Shown here piece by piece: positions 24,001 through 35,860 of a stretch of 64,000 nucleotides of DNA. The notes under the pieces were generated by a model. The model ran no database searches. It saw only the letters and a list, made by a program, of their open reading frames with translations, and had not been told where the DNA came from. Both the position numbers and the translations under genes were made by a program. How positions within the stretch are numbered: position 1 is the first letter of the stretch; the number at the start of each line of letters is the position of its first letter. The stretch is from Euglena gracilis. Lineage: Eukaryota; Euglenida; Euglenophyceae; Euglenales. The stretch is taken from assembly GCA_039621445.1 (NCBI GenBank), contig CP154956.1, positions 21,727,295 through 21,791,294 on the forward strand, in the 5' to 3' direction.

Positions 24001-27000
24001 ACGCACGCCCGCCGCGGGCAAAATTGCACCTGTCCGCCCGCCGCCCTTCGCGACAGTCAGGTAAAGGATCGCCGACCTGTACCCGGGGCGGAGCGCTCGT
24101 TTTTTACAGCGCCGGCGCGGCCGATTTCGGCCGAAAATGACAGAAAAATGACGTTTTGGGGGGCGTCCGTTGCCAAAGTGCTATTTTGCGCCTCCCGGCG
24201 GTAATTGCTGCGTTTTACGCACGCCCGCCGCGGGCAAAATTGCGCCTGTCCGCCGGCCGCCCTTCGCAACCGTTAGGTAAAGGATCGCCAACCTCTACCC
24301 GGGGCGGAGCAATCGTTTTAAAAAGCGCCAGCGCGGCCGATTTCGGCCGAAAATGACCGAAAAATGACGTTTTGGGGGGCGTCCGTTGCCAAAGTGCTAT
24401 TTTGCGCCTCCCGGGCGGTAATTGCTGTGTTTTACGCACGCCCGCCGGCAAAATTGCGCCCGTACGCCGGCCGCCCTTCACAACAGTCAGGTAAAGGATC
24501 GCCTGCCTCTACCCGGGGCGGCACGCTCGTTTTTAGAGCACCAGCGCGGCCAATTTCGGCCGAAAATGACCGAAAAATGACGTTTTGGGGGGCGTCTGTT
24601 GTCAAAGTGCTATTTTGCGCCTGCCGGGCGGGAATTGCTGCGTTTTACGCACGCCCGCCGCGGGCAAAATTGCGCCTGTCCGCCGGCCGCCCTTCGCGAC
24701 AGTTAGGTAAAGGATCGCCTACCTCTACCCGGGCGGAGCGCTCGTTTTTAGAGCGCCGGTGCGGCCGATTTCGGCCGAAAATGACCGAAAAATGACGTTT
24801 TTGGGGAGTCCGTTGCCAAAGTGTCACTTTGCGCCTCCCGGGCGGTAATTGCAGCGTTTTACGAGCGCTCGCCGCGGGCAAAATTGCGCCTGTCCGCCGG
24901 CCGCCCTTCGCAACGGTCAGGTAAAGGATAGCCGACCTCTGCCCGGGGAGGACCGGTCGTTTTTAGAGCGCCGGCGAGGCCGATTTCGGCCGAAAATGAC
25001 CGAAAAATGACGTTTTGGGGGGCGTCCGTTGTCAAAGTGCCATTTAGCGCCTCCCAGGCGGTAATTGTTGTGTTTTACGCATGCCCGCCGCGGCAAAATT
25101 GCGCCTGTACGCCGGCCGCCCTTCACAACAATCAGGTAAAGGATCGCCTACCTCTACCCGGGGCGGCCCGCTCTTTTTTAGAGTGCCGGCGCGGCCGATT
25201 TCGGCCGAAAATGACCGAAAAATAACGTTTTCGGGGGCGTCCGTTGCCAAAGTGCTATTTTGCGCCTCCCGGGCGGTAATTGCTGCGTTTTACGCACGCC
25301 CGCCGCGGCAAAATTGCGCCTGTCCGCCGGCCGCCCTTTGCAACAGTCAGGTAAAGGATGGCCTACCTCTACTCGGGGCGGCCCGCTCGTTTTTAGAGCG
25401 CCGGCGCGGCCGATTTCGGCCGAAAATGACCCAAAAGTGACGTTTTGGGGGGCGTCCGTTGCCAAAGTGCTATTTTGCGCCTCCCGGGCGGTAATTGCTG
25501 CGTTTTACGCACGCCCGCCGCGGGCAAAATTGCGCCTGTCCGCCGGCCGCCCTTCGCAACCGTTAGGTAAAGGATCGCCGACCTCTACCCAAGGCGAAGC
25601 GTTCGTTTTAAAAAGCACCGGCGCGGCCGATATCGGCCGAAAATGACCAAAAAATGACGTTTTGGGGGGCGTCCGTTGTCAAAGTGCTATTTTGCGCCTC
25701 CCGGGCGGTGATTGCTGCGTTTTACGCACGCCCGCCGCGGGCAAAATTGCGCCTGTCCGCCGGCCGCCCTTCGCAACAGTTAGGTAAAGGATCGCCAACC
25801 TCTACCCGGGGCGTAGCGCTCGTTTTTTAGAGCGCCGGCGCGGCCGATTTCCGCCGAAAATGACCGAAAAATGACGTTTTGGGGGGCGTCCGTTGCCAAA
25901 GTGCTATTTTGCGCCTCCCGGGCGGTAATTGCTGCGTTTTACGCACGCCCGCCGCGGCAAAATTGCGCCTGTCCGCCGGCCGCCCTTTGCAACAGTCAGG
26001 TAAAGGATGGCCTACCTCTACCCGGGGCGGCACGCTCGTTTTTAGAGCACCAGCGCGGCCAATTTCGGCCGAAAATGACCGAAAAATGGCGCTTTGGGGG
26101 GCGTCCGTTGTCAAAGTGCTATTTTGCGCCTCCCGGGCGGTAATTGCTGCGTTTTACGCACGCCCGCCGCGGGCAAAATTGCGCCTGTCCGCCCGCCGCC
26201 CTTCGCGACAGTCAGGTAAAGGATCGCCGACCTGTACCCGGGGCGGAGCGCTCGATTTTTACAGCGCCGGCGCGGCCGATTTCGGCCGAAAATGACCGAA
26301 AAATGACGTTTTGGGGGGCGTCCGTTGCCAAAGTGCTATTTTGCGCCTCCCGGGCGGTAATTGCTGCGTTTTACGCACGCCCGCCGGCAAAATTGCGCCC
26401 GTACGCCGGCCGCCCTTCACAACAGTCCGGTAAAGGATCGCCTACCTCTACCCGGGGCTGCACGCTCGTTTTTAGAGCACCAGCGCGGCCAATTTCGGCC
26501 GAAAATGACCGAAAAATGACGTTTTGGGGGGCGTCCGTTGTCAAAGTGCTATTTTGCGCCTCCCGGGCGGTAATTGCTGCGTTTTACGCACGCCCGCCGC
26601 GGGCAAAATTGCGCCTGTCCGCCGGCCGCCCTTCGCAACCGTTAGGTAAAGGATCGCCAACCTCTACCCGGGGCGGAGCGATCGTTTTAAAAAGCGCCAG
26701 CGCGGCCGACTTCGGCCGAAAATGACCGAAAAATGACGTTTTGGGGGGCGTCCGTTGCCAAAGTGCTATTTTGCGCCTCCCGGGCGGTAATTGCTGTGTT
26801 TTACGCACGCCCGCCAGCAAAATTGCGCCCGTACGCCGGCCGCCCTTCACAACAGTCAGGTAAAGGATCGCCTGCCTCTACCCGGGGCGGCACGCTCGTT
26901 TTTAGAGCACCAGCGCGGCCGATTTCGGCCGAAAATGACCGAAAAATGACGTTTTGGGGGGCGTCTGTTGTCAAAGTGCTATTTTGCGCCTGCCGGGCGG

Positions 27001-30000
27001 GAATTGCTGCGTTTTACGCACGCCCGCCGCGGGCAAAATTGCGCCTGTCCGCCGGCCGCCCTTCGCGACAGTTAGGTAAAGGATCGCCCACCTCTACCCG
27101 GGCGGAGCGCTCGTTTTTAGAGCGCCGGCGCGGCCGATTTCGGCCGAAAATGACCGAAAAATGACGTTTTGGGGAGTCCGTTGCCAAAGTGTCACTTTGC
27201 GCCTCCCGGGCGGTAATTGCAGCGTTTTACGAGCGCCCGCCGCGGGCAAAATTGCGCCTGTCCGCCGGCCGCCCTTCGCAACGGTCAGGTAAAGGACAGC
27301 CGACCTCTGCCCGGGGAGGACCGGTCGTTTTTAGAGCGCCGGCGAGGCCGATTTCGGCCGAAAATGACCGAAAAATGACGTTTTGGGGGGCGTCCGTTGC
27401 CAAAGTGCTATTTTGCGCCTCCCGGGCGGTAATTGCTGTGTTTTACGCACGCCCGCCGGCAAAATTGCGCCCGTACGCCGGCCGCCCTTCACAACAGTCA
27501 GGTAAAGGATCGCCTGCCTCTACCCGGGGCGGCACGCTCGTTTTTAGAGCACCAGCGCGGCCGATTTCGGCCGAAAATGACCGAAAAATGACGTTTTGGG
27601 GGGCGTCTGTTGTCAAAGTGCTATTTTGCGCCTGCCGGGCGGGAATTGCTGCGTTTTACGCACGCCCGCCGCGGGCAAAATTGCGCCTGTCCGCCCACCG
27701 CCCTTCGCGACAGTTAGGTAAAGGATCGCCTACCTCTACCCGGGGCGCAGCGCTCGTTTTTTAGAGCGCCGGCGCGGCCGATTTCGACCAAAAACGACAG
27801 AAAAAAGACGTTTTGGGGGGCGTCCGTTGCCAAAGTGCTATTTTGCGTCTGCCGGGCGGTAATTGCTGCGTTTTACGCACGCCCGCCGCGGCAAAATTGC
27901 GCCTCTACGCCGGTCGCCCTTCACAACAGTCAGGTAAAGGATCGCCTACCTCAAACCGGGGCGGAGCGCTCGCTTTTTAGAGCGCCAGCGATTTCGGCCG
28001 AAAATGACCGAAGAATGACGTTTTTGGGGGCGTCCGTTGCCAAAGTGCTATTTTGCGCCTCCCGGGCGGTAATTGCTGCGTTTTACGCACGCCCGCCGCG
28101 GGCAAAATTGCGCCTGTCCGCCCGCCGCCCTTCGCAACAATCAGGTAAAGGATCGCCGACCTCTAGCCGGGGCAGAGCGCTCGTTTTTAGAGCGCCGGCG
28201 CGGCCGATTTCGGCCGAAAATGACCGAAAATGACCGAAAAATGACGTTTTGGGGGGGTGTCCGTTGCCAAAGTGCTATTTTGCGCCTCCCGGGCGGTAAT
28301 TGCTGCGTTTTACGCACGCCCGCCGCGGGCAAAATTGCGCCTGTCCGCCCGCCGCCCTTCGCAACAATCAGGTAAAGGATCGCCGACCTCTAGCCGGGGC
28401 AGAGCGCTCGTTTTTAGAGCGCCGGCGCGGCCGATTTCGGCCGAAAATGACCGAAAATTGACGTTTTTGGGGGCGTCCGTTACCAAAGTGCTATTTTGCG
28501 CCTTCCGGGCGGTAACCGCTGCGGTTTACGCACGCCGCGGGCAAAAATTGCGCCTGTCCGCCCGCCGCCCTTCGCAACAATCAGGTAAAGGATCGCCGAC
28601 CTCTAGCCGGGGCAGAGCGCTCGTTTTTAGAGCGCCGGCGCGGCCGATTTCGGCCGAAAATGACCGAAAAATGACGTTTTTTGGGGGGCGTTCGTTGCCC
28701 AAAGTGCTATTTTGCGCCTCCGGGCGGTAATTGCTGCTGCGTTTACGCACGACCTCCGGCGGCAAAAATTGCGCCTGTCCGCCCGCCGCCCTTCGCAACA
28801 ATCAGGTAAAGGATCGCCGACCTCTAGCCGGGGCAGAGCGCTCGTTTTTAGAGCGCCGGCGCGGCCGATTTCGGCCGAAAATGACCGAAAAATGACGTTT
28901 TTTGGGGGCGTCCGTTACCAAAGTGCTATTTTGCGCCTCCCGGGCGGTAATTGCTGTGTTTTACGCACGCCCGCCAGCAAAATTGCGCCCGTACGCCGGC
29001 CGCCCTTCACAACAGTCAGGTAAAGGATCGCCTGCCTCTACCCGGGGCGGCACGCTCGTTTTTAGAGCACCAGCGCGGCCGATTTCGGCCGAAAATGACC
29101 GAAAAATGACGTTTTGGGGGGCGTCTGTTGTCAAAGTGCTATTTTGCGCCTGCCGGGCGGGAATTGCTGCGTTTTACGCACGCCCGCCGCGGGCAAAATT
29201 GCGCCTGTCCGCCGGCCGCCCTTCGCGACAGTTAGGTAAAGGATCGCCCACCTCTACCCGGGCGGAGCGCTCGTTTTTAGAGCGCCGGTGCGGCCGATTT
29301 CGGCCGAAAATGACCGAAAAATGACGTTTTGGGGAGTCCGTTGCCAAAGTGTCACTTTGCGCCTCCCGGGCGGTAATTGCAGCGTTTTACGAGCGCCCGC
29401 CGCGGGCAAAATTGCGCCTGTCCGCCGGCCGCCCTTCGCAACGGTCAGGTAAAGGATAGCCGACCTCTGCCCGGGGAGGACCGGTCGTTTTTAGAGCGCC
29501 GGCGAGGCCGATTTCGGCCGAAAATGACCGAAAAATGACGTTTTGGGGGGCGTCCGTTGCCAAAGTGCTATTTTGCGCCTCCCGGGCGGTAATTGCTGTG
29601 TTTTACGCACGCCCGCCGGCAAAATTGCGCCCGTACGCCGGCCGCCCTTCACAACAGTCAGGGAAAGGATCGCCTGCCTCTACCCGGGGCGGCACGCTCG
29701 TTTTTAGAGCACCAGCGCGGCCGATTTCGGCCGAAAATGACCGAAAAATGACGTTTTGGGGGGCGTCTGTTGTCAAAGTGCTATTTTGCGCCTGCCGGGC
29801 GGGAATTGCTGCGTTTTACGCACGCCCGCCGCGGGCAAAATTGCGCCTGTCCGCCCACCGCCCTTCGCGACAGTTAGGTAAAGGATCGCCTACCTCTACC
29901 CGGGGCGGAGCGCTCGTTTTTTAGAGCGCCGGCGCGGCCGATTTCGACCAAAAATGACAGAAAAAAGACGTTTTGGGGGGCGTCCGTTGCCAAAGTGCTA

Positions 30001-31600
30001 TTTTGCGTCTGCCGGGCGGTAATTGCTGCGTTTTACGCACGCCCGCCGCGGGCAAAATTGCGCCTGTCCGCCGGCCGCCCTTCGCGACAGTTAGGTAAAG
30101 GATCGCCCACCTCTACCCGGGCGGAGCGCTCGTTTTTAGAGCGCAGGTGCGGCCGATTTCGGCCGAAAATGACCCAAAAATGACGTTTTGGGGAGTCCGT
30201 TGCCAAAGTGTCACTTTGCGCCTCCCGGGCGGTAATTGCAGCGTTTTACGAGCGCCCGCCGCGGGCAAAATTGCGCCTGTCCGCCGGCCGCCCTTCGCAA
30301 CGGTCAGGTAAAGGATAGCCGACCTCTGCCCGGGGAGGACCGGTCGTTTTTAGAGCGCCGGCGAGGCCAATTTCGGCCGAAAATGACCGAAAAATGACGT
30401 TTTGGGGGGCGTCCGTTGCCAAAGTGCTATTTTGCGCCTCCCGGGCGGTAATTGCTGTGTTTTACGCACGCCCGCCGGCAATATTGCGCCCGTACGCCGG
30501 CCGCCCTTCACAACAGTCAGGTAAAGGATCGCCTGCCTCTACCCGGGGCGGCACGCTCGTTTTTAGAGCACCAGCGCGGCCGATTTCGGCCGAAAATGAC
30601 CGAAAAATGACGTTTTGGGGGGGCGTCTGTTGTCAAAGTGCTATTTTGCGCCTGCCGGGCGGGAATTGCTGCGTTTTACGCACGCCCGCCGCGGGCAAAA
30701 TTGCGCCTGTCCGCCCACCGCCCTTCGCGACAGTTAGGTAAAGGATCGCCTACCTCTACCCGGGGCGGAGCGCTCGTTTTTTAGAGCGCCGGCGCGGCCG
30801 ATTTCGACCAAAAATGACAGAAAAAAGACGTTTTGGGGGGCGTCCGTTGCCAAAGTGCTATTTTGCGTCTGCCGGGCGGTAATTGCTGCGTTTACGCACG
30901 CCCGCCGCGGCAAAATTGCGCCTGTACGCCGGTCGCCCTTCACAACAGACAGGTAAAGGATCGCCTACCTCAAACCGGGGCGGAGCGCTCGCTTTTTAGA
31001 GCGCCAGCGATTTCGGCCGAAAATGACCGAAAAATGATGTTTTTGGGCGGCGTCCGTTGCCAAAGTGCTATTTTGCGACTCACGGGCGGTAATTGCTGCG
31101 TTTTTCGCACGCCCGCCGCGGCAGAATTGCGCCTGTACGCCGGCCGCCCTTCACAACAGTCAGTTAAAGGATGGCCGACCTCTACCCGGGGAGGCCCGCT
31201 CGATTTTAGAGCGCCAGCGATTTCGGCCGAAAATGACCGAAAAATGACGTTTTGGGGGGCGTCCGTTGCCAAAGTGCTATTTTGCGTCTGCCGGGCGGTA
31301 ATTGCTGCGTTTACGCACGCCCGCCGCGGCAAAATTGCGCCTGTACGCCGGTCGCCCTTCACAACAGACAGGTAAAGGATCGCCTACCTCAAACCGGGGC
31401 GGAGCGCTCGCTTTTTAGAGCGCCAGCGATTTCGGCCGAAAATGACCGAAAAATGATGTTTTTGGGCGGCGTCCGTTGCCAAAGTGCTATTTTGCGACTC
31501 ACGGGCGGTAATTGCTGCGTTTTACGCACGCCCGCGGGCAAAATTGCGCCTGTCCGCCGGCCGCCCTTCGCAACAGTTAGGTAAAGGATCGCCAACCTCT
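21060..31600 (+). repeat. Higher-order repeats within satellite B
   Basis: Distinctive monomer variants recur in register. The string 'ctgcccggggaggaccggtc' occurs near 21286, 22361, 24948, 27313, 29472 and 30330. The stretch 21060-21875 is repeated at 22135-22950 (offset 1075, five monomers). A part is repeated again with offset 2587. 23456-24500 recurs at about 25827-26870 (offset about 2370, eleven monomers). This shows unequal exchange of multimeric units, as in higher-order satellite repeats. Confidence 0.8.
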
Positions 31601-34600
31601 ACCCGGGGCGGAGCGCTCGTTTTTTAGAGCGCCGGCGCGGCCGATTTCGGCCGAAAATGACCGGGAAATGACGTTTTGGGGGGCGTCCGTTGCCAAAGTG
31701 CTATTTTGCGCCTCCCGGGCGGTAATTGCTGCGCTTTACGCACGCCAGCCGCGGGCAAAATTGCGCCTGTACGCCGGCCGCCCTTCGCAACAGTTAGGTA
31801 AAGGATCGGCAACCTCTACCCGGGGCGGAGCGCTCGTTTTTTAGAGCGCCGGCGCGGCCGATTTCGGCCGAAAATGACCGGGAAATGACGTTTTGGGGGG
31901 CGTCCGTTGCCAAAGTGCTATTTTGCGCCTCCCGGGCGGTAATTGCTGCGCTTTATGCACGCCAGCCGCGGGCAAAATTGCGCCTGTCCGCCGGCCGCCC
32001 TTCGCAACAGTTAGGTAAAGGATCGCCAACCTCTACCCGGGGCAGAGCGCTCGTGTTTTAGAGCGCCGGCGCGGCCGATTTCCGCCGAAAATGACAGAAA
32101 AATGACGTTTTGGATGTGCGTCCGTTGCGTTGCCAAAGTGCTATTTTGCGCCTCCCGGGCAGTAATTGCTCCGTTTTACGCACGCCCGCCGCGGGCAAAA
32201 TTGCGCCTGTCCGCCCGCCGGCTTTCGCAACACTCAGGTAAAGGATCGCCGACCTCTCCCCGGGGAGGAGCGCTCGTTTTAAAAAGTGCCGGCGCGGCCG
32301 ATTTCAGCCGAAAATGACCGAAAAGTGACGTTTTGGGGCGGCGTCCGTTGCCAAAGTGCTATTTTGTGCCTCCCGGGCGGTGATTGCTGCGTTTTACGCA
32401 CGCCCGCGGCGGGCAAAATTGCGCCTGTCCGCCGGCCGCCCTTCACAACAGTTAGACAAAGGATCAGCTACCTCTACCCGGGGCGGAGCGCTCGTTTTTT
32501 AGAGCGCCGGCGCGGCCGATTTCGGCCGAGAATGACAGAAAAATGACGTTTTGGGAGGCGTCCGTTGCCAAAGTGCTATTTTGCGCCTCCTGGGCGGTAA
32601 TTGCTGCGTTTTACGCACGCCCGCCGCCGCAAAATTGCGCCTGTACGCCGGCCGCCCTTCACATCAGTCAGGTAAAGGATCTCCTACCTCTACCCGGGGC
32701 GGCCCGCTCGTTTTTAGAGCACCAGCGCGGCCAATTTCGGCCGGAAATGACCGAAAATGACGGTTTGGGGGGCGTTTGTTCTCAAAGTGCTATTTTGCGC
32801 ATCCCGGGCGGTAATTGCTGCGTTTAACGAGCGCAAGCCGCGGGAAAAAAGCGCCTGTCCGCCCACCGCCCTTCGCAACAGTCAGGTAAAGGATCGCCGA
32901 CCTCTACCCGGGGCGGACCGCTCGTTTTTAGAGCGCCGGCGCGGCCGATTTCGGCCGAAAATGACCGAAAAATGACGTTTTGGGGGGCGTCCGTTGTCAA
33001 AGTGCTATTTTGCGCCTCCCGGGCGGTAATTGCTGCGTTTTACGCACGCCCGCCGCGGGCAAAATTGCGCCTGTCCGCCGGCCGCCCTTCACAACAGTCA
33101 GTTAAAGGATCGCCGACCTCTACCCGGGGAGGCCCGCTCGTTTTTAGAGCGCCAGCGATTTCGGCCGAAAATGACCGAAAAATGACGTTTTGGGCGCGTC
33201 CGTTGTCAAAGTGCTATTTTGCGTCTCCCGGGCGGTAATTGCTGCGTTTTACGCACGCCCGCGGACAAAATTGCGCCTGTCCGCCGGCCGCTCTTCGCAA
33301 CAGTTAGGTAAAGGATCGCCAACCTCTACCCAGGGCGGAGCGCTCGCTTTTTAGAGCGCCGGCGCGGCCGATGTCGGCCCAAAAGGACCGGAAAATGACG
33401 TTTTGGGGGGCGTCCGTTGCCAAAGTGCTATTATGCGCCTCCCGGGCGGTAGTTGCTGCGTTTTACGCACGCCCGCCGCGGGCAAATTTGCGCCTGTCCG
33501 CCGGCCGCCCTTCGCAACAGTTAGGTAAAGGATCGCCTACCTCTACCCGGGGCGGAGCGCTCGTTTTTTAGAGCGCCGGCGCGGCCGATTTCGGCCGAGA
33601 ATGACAGAAAAATCACGTTTTGGGGGTGCAATGCATCCGTTGCCAAAGTGCTATTTTGCGCCTCCCGCGGGCAAAATTGCGCCTGTACGCCGGCCGCCCT
33701 TCACAACAGTCAGATACAGGATCGCCTACCTCTACCCGGGGCGGCACGCTCGTTTTTAGACCGCCAGCGCGGCCGATTTCGGCCAAAAATGACCGAAAAA
33801 CGACGTTTTGGGGGGCGTTGTCAAAGTGCTATTTTGCGCCTCCCGGGCGTAATTGCTGCGTTTTACGCACGCCAGCCGCGGGCAAAATTGCGCCTGTCCG
33901 CCCACCTCTCTTCGCGATGGTCAGGTAAAGGATCGCCGACCTCTACCCGGGGCGGAGCGCTCGTTTTAAAAAGTGCCACCGCGGCCGATTTCGGCCGAAA
34001 ATGACCGAAAAATGACGTTTTGGGGAGCGTCCGTTACGAAAGTACTATTTTGCGCCTCGCGGGCGGTAATTGCTGCGTTTTACGCACCCCCGCCGCGCCC
34101 AAAATTGCGCCTGTCCGCCGGCGGCCCTTCGCAACCGTTAGGTAAAGGATCGCCAACCTCTACCCGGGGCGGAGCGCTCGTTTTTTAGAGCGCCGGCGCG
34201 GCCGATTTCGGCCGAAAATGACTGAAAAATGACGTTTTGGGGGGCGCCCGTTGCCAAAGTGCTATTTTGCGCCTCCCGGGCGGTAATTGCTGCGTTTCAC
34301 GCACGCCGGCCGTGGCAAAATTGCGCCTGTCCGCCCGCCGCCCTTCGCAACAGTTAGGTAAAGGATCGCCAACCTCTACCCGGGGCGGACCGCTCGTTAT
34401 TTAGAGCGCCGTCGCGGCCGATTTCGGCCGAAAATGACAGAAAAATGACGTTTTGGGGGGCGTCCGTTGCCAAAGTGCTATTTTGCGCCTCCCGGGCGGT
34501 AATTGCTGCGTTTTACGCACGCCCGCCGCGGCAAAATTGCGCTTGTCCGCCGGCCGCCCTTCGCAACAGTTAGGTAAAGGATCGCCAACCTCTACCTGGG

Positions 34601-35189
34601 GCGGACCGCTCGTTTTTTAGAGCGCCGGCGTGGCTGATTTCGGCCGAAAATGACAGAAAAAAGACGTTTTGGGGGGCGTCCGTTGCCAAAGTGCTACTTT
34701 GCGCCTCCCGGGCGGTAATTGCTGCGTTTTACGCACGCCCGCCGCGGGCAAAATTGTGCCTGTCCGCCGGCCGCCCTTCACAACAGTCAGGTAAAGGATC
34801 ACCTACCTCTACCCGGGGCTGACCGCTCGTTTTAAAAAGCGCCAGCGCGGCCGATTTCGGCCGAAAATGACCGAAAAATGACGTTTTGGGGGGAGTCCGT
34901 TGCCAAAGTGCTACTTTGCGCCTCCCGGGCGGTAATTGCTGCGTTTTACGCACGCCCGCCGCGGGCAAAATTGTGCCTGTCCGCCGGCCGCCCTTCACAA
35001 CAGTCAGGTAAAGGATCGCCTACCTCTACCCGGGGCGGCCAGCTCGTTTTTAGAGCGCCGGCGCGGCCGATTTCGGCCGAAAATGACCGAAAAATGACGC
35101 TTTGGGGGGCGTCCGTTGCCAAAGTGCTATTTTGCGCCTCCCGGGCGGTAATTGCTGTGTTTTATGCACGCCAGCCGCGGGCAAAATTG

Positions 35190-35860
35190 TGTGCGCGGTC
35201 CGAGGGTGCGCGCCCCAAGGAGGTGTCCCAAGAGGGCCCAAAGGGGCCACGAAGGGCCGCAAGGGGGCTCCAAGGCCCCCAAGTGCCTTTTGAGGCCCCA
35301 CTGGCCCCCAAGGGGGCCCCACAGCCCATTTTGAGCAAGCCAAGGGAAGGCAAAGGAGGGGGCAGTTTGAGGGGGCCAACAGGCAACCCCCAAGGGGATG
35401 CGCAAGCCCTGCAGGGCTTTGCGCAAGCATGCGCATCCCCTTGGTGAGCGCTTGGGATGGCGCAATTCATCAAGAATTGCGCAGAGTATACCAGATAGCC
35501 CCCCCCAGCTGTAGCCCCCTCCAATTGTACATTTTCTGCGCAGGGCTCTGTTCACATACTGTTTATTTTTTGGCATTCAATTGTGTTTTTGCATTTGGCA
35601 ATCAACAAACAATCAAACAAGTTCAAGCAAACAAGTCCAAGGCATTGACCAGATTATTCAATCATGTTCAATTGAGTGGACCCCAAAAGTATGTATTTTT
35701 CTAATTCTGCAGCTTCACCTACACCAACACTAACCCCTACCCCACTTTTTCACCAAGGGGAAAACCCTGTGGGCCCGACCGGCTCAAATTTAAACGATCC
35801 TACGCGGGTTGCGCCGCCAGGGGTCCCTTCACATGGACCTAAGGAGGTGCAACCCCTACA
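35190..35860 (+). repeat. Element 2 5' LTR
   Basis: This 671-bp repeat begins TGTGCGCGG and ends CCCCTACA, the canonical TG...CA form. It is about 96% identical to the 3' LTR, with about 25 differences by hand count. It contains two strong inverted repeats: a 15-bp perfect stem (35390-35404 with 35430-35444) enclosing the palindrome AGCCCTGCAGGGCT, and a 9-bp stem with 5-nt loop (GCGCAATTC-ATCAA-GAATTGCGC, 35460-35482). The 3' half is AT-rich, as expected near a transcription start or polyadenylation region. I cannot fix a TATA box or the U3/R/U5 limits. An ATG at 35691 opens a frame that leaves the LTR. Confidence 0.95.

Larger units (their letters stand above)
11066..35189 (+). repeat. Satellite B array, 216-bp monomer (main block)
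   Basis: A long array of GC-rich monomers with landmarks 'ggccgatttcggccgaaaat', 'tgccaaagtgctattttgcg', 'cctcccgggcggtaattgct' and 'aggtaaaggatcgccgacct'. The exact period is 216 bp in well-kept stretches, with small indels elsewhere. Block 14710-15717 is satellite A, carried in by a duplication. The monomer contains its own hairpins: GGCCGA-TCGGCC with no or minimal loop, and GCGCTC...GAGCGC around a T-run. CpG is abundant and not decayed. Because 216 is a multiple of 3 and stops are rare, open frames run across many monomers; I do not call them genes. Roughly 107 monomers. Interrupted at 35189 by element 2. Confidence 0.95.

Noticed and set aside
11066-35189. CRISPR-like array
   Set aside because: Units are adjacent 216-bp monomers without short identical repeats separated by unique spacers, and the context is eukaryotic.
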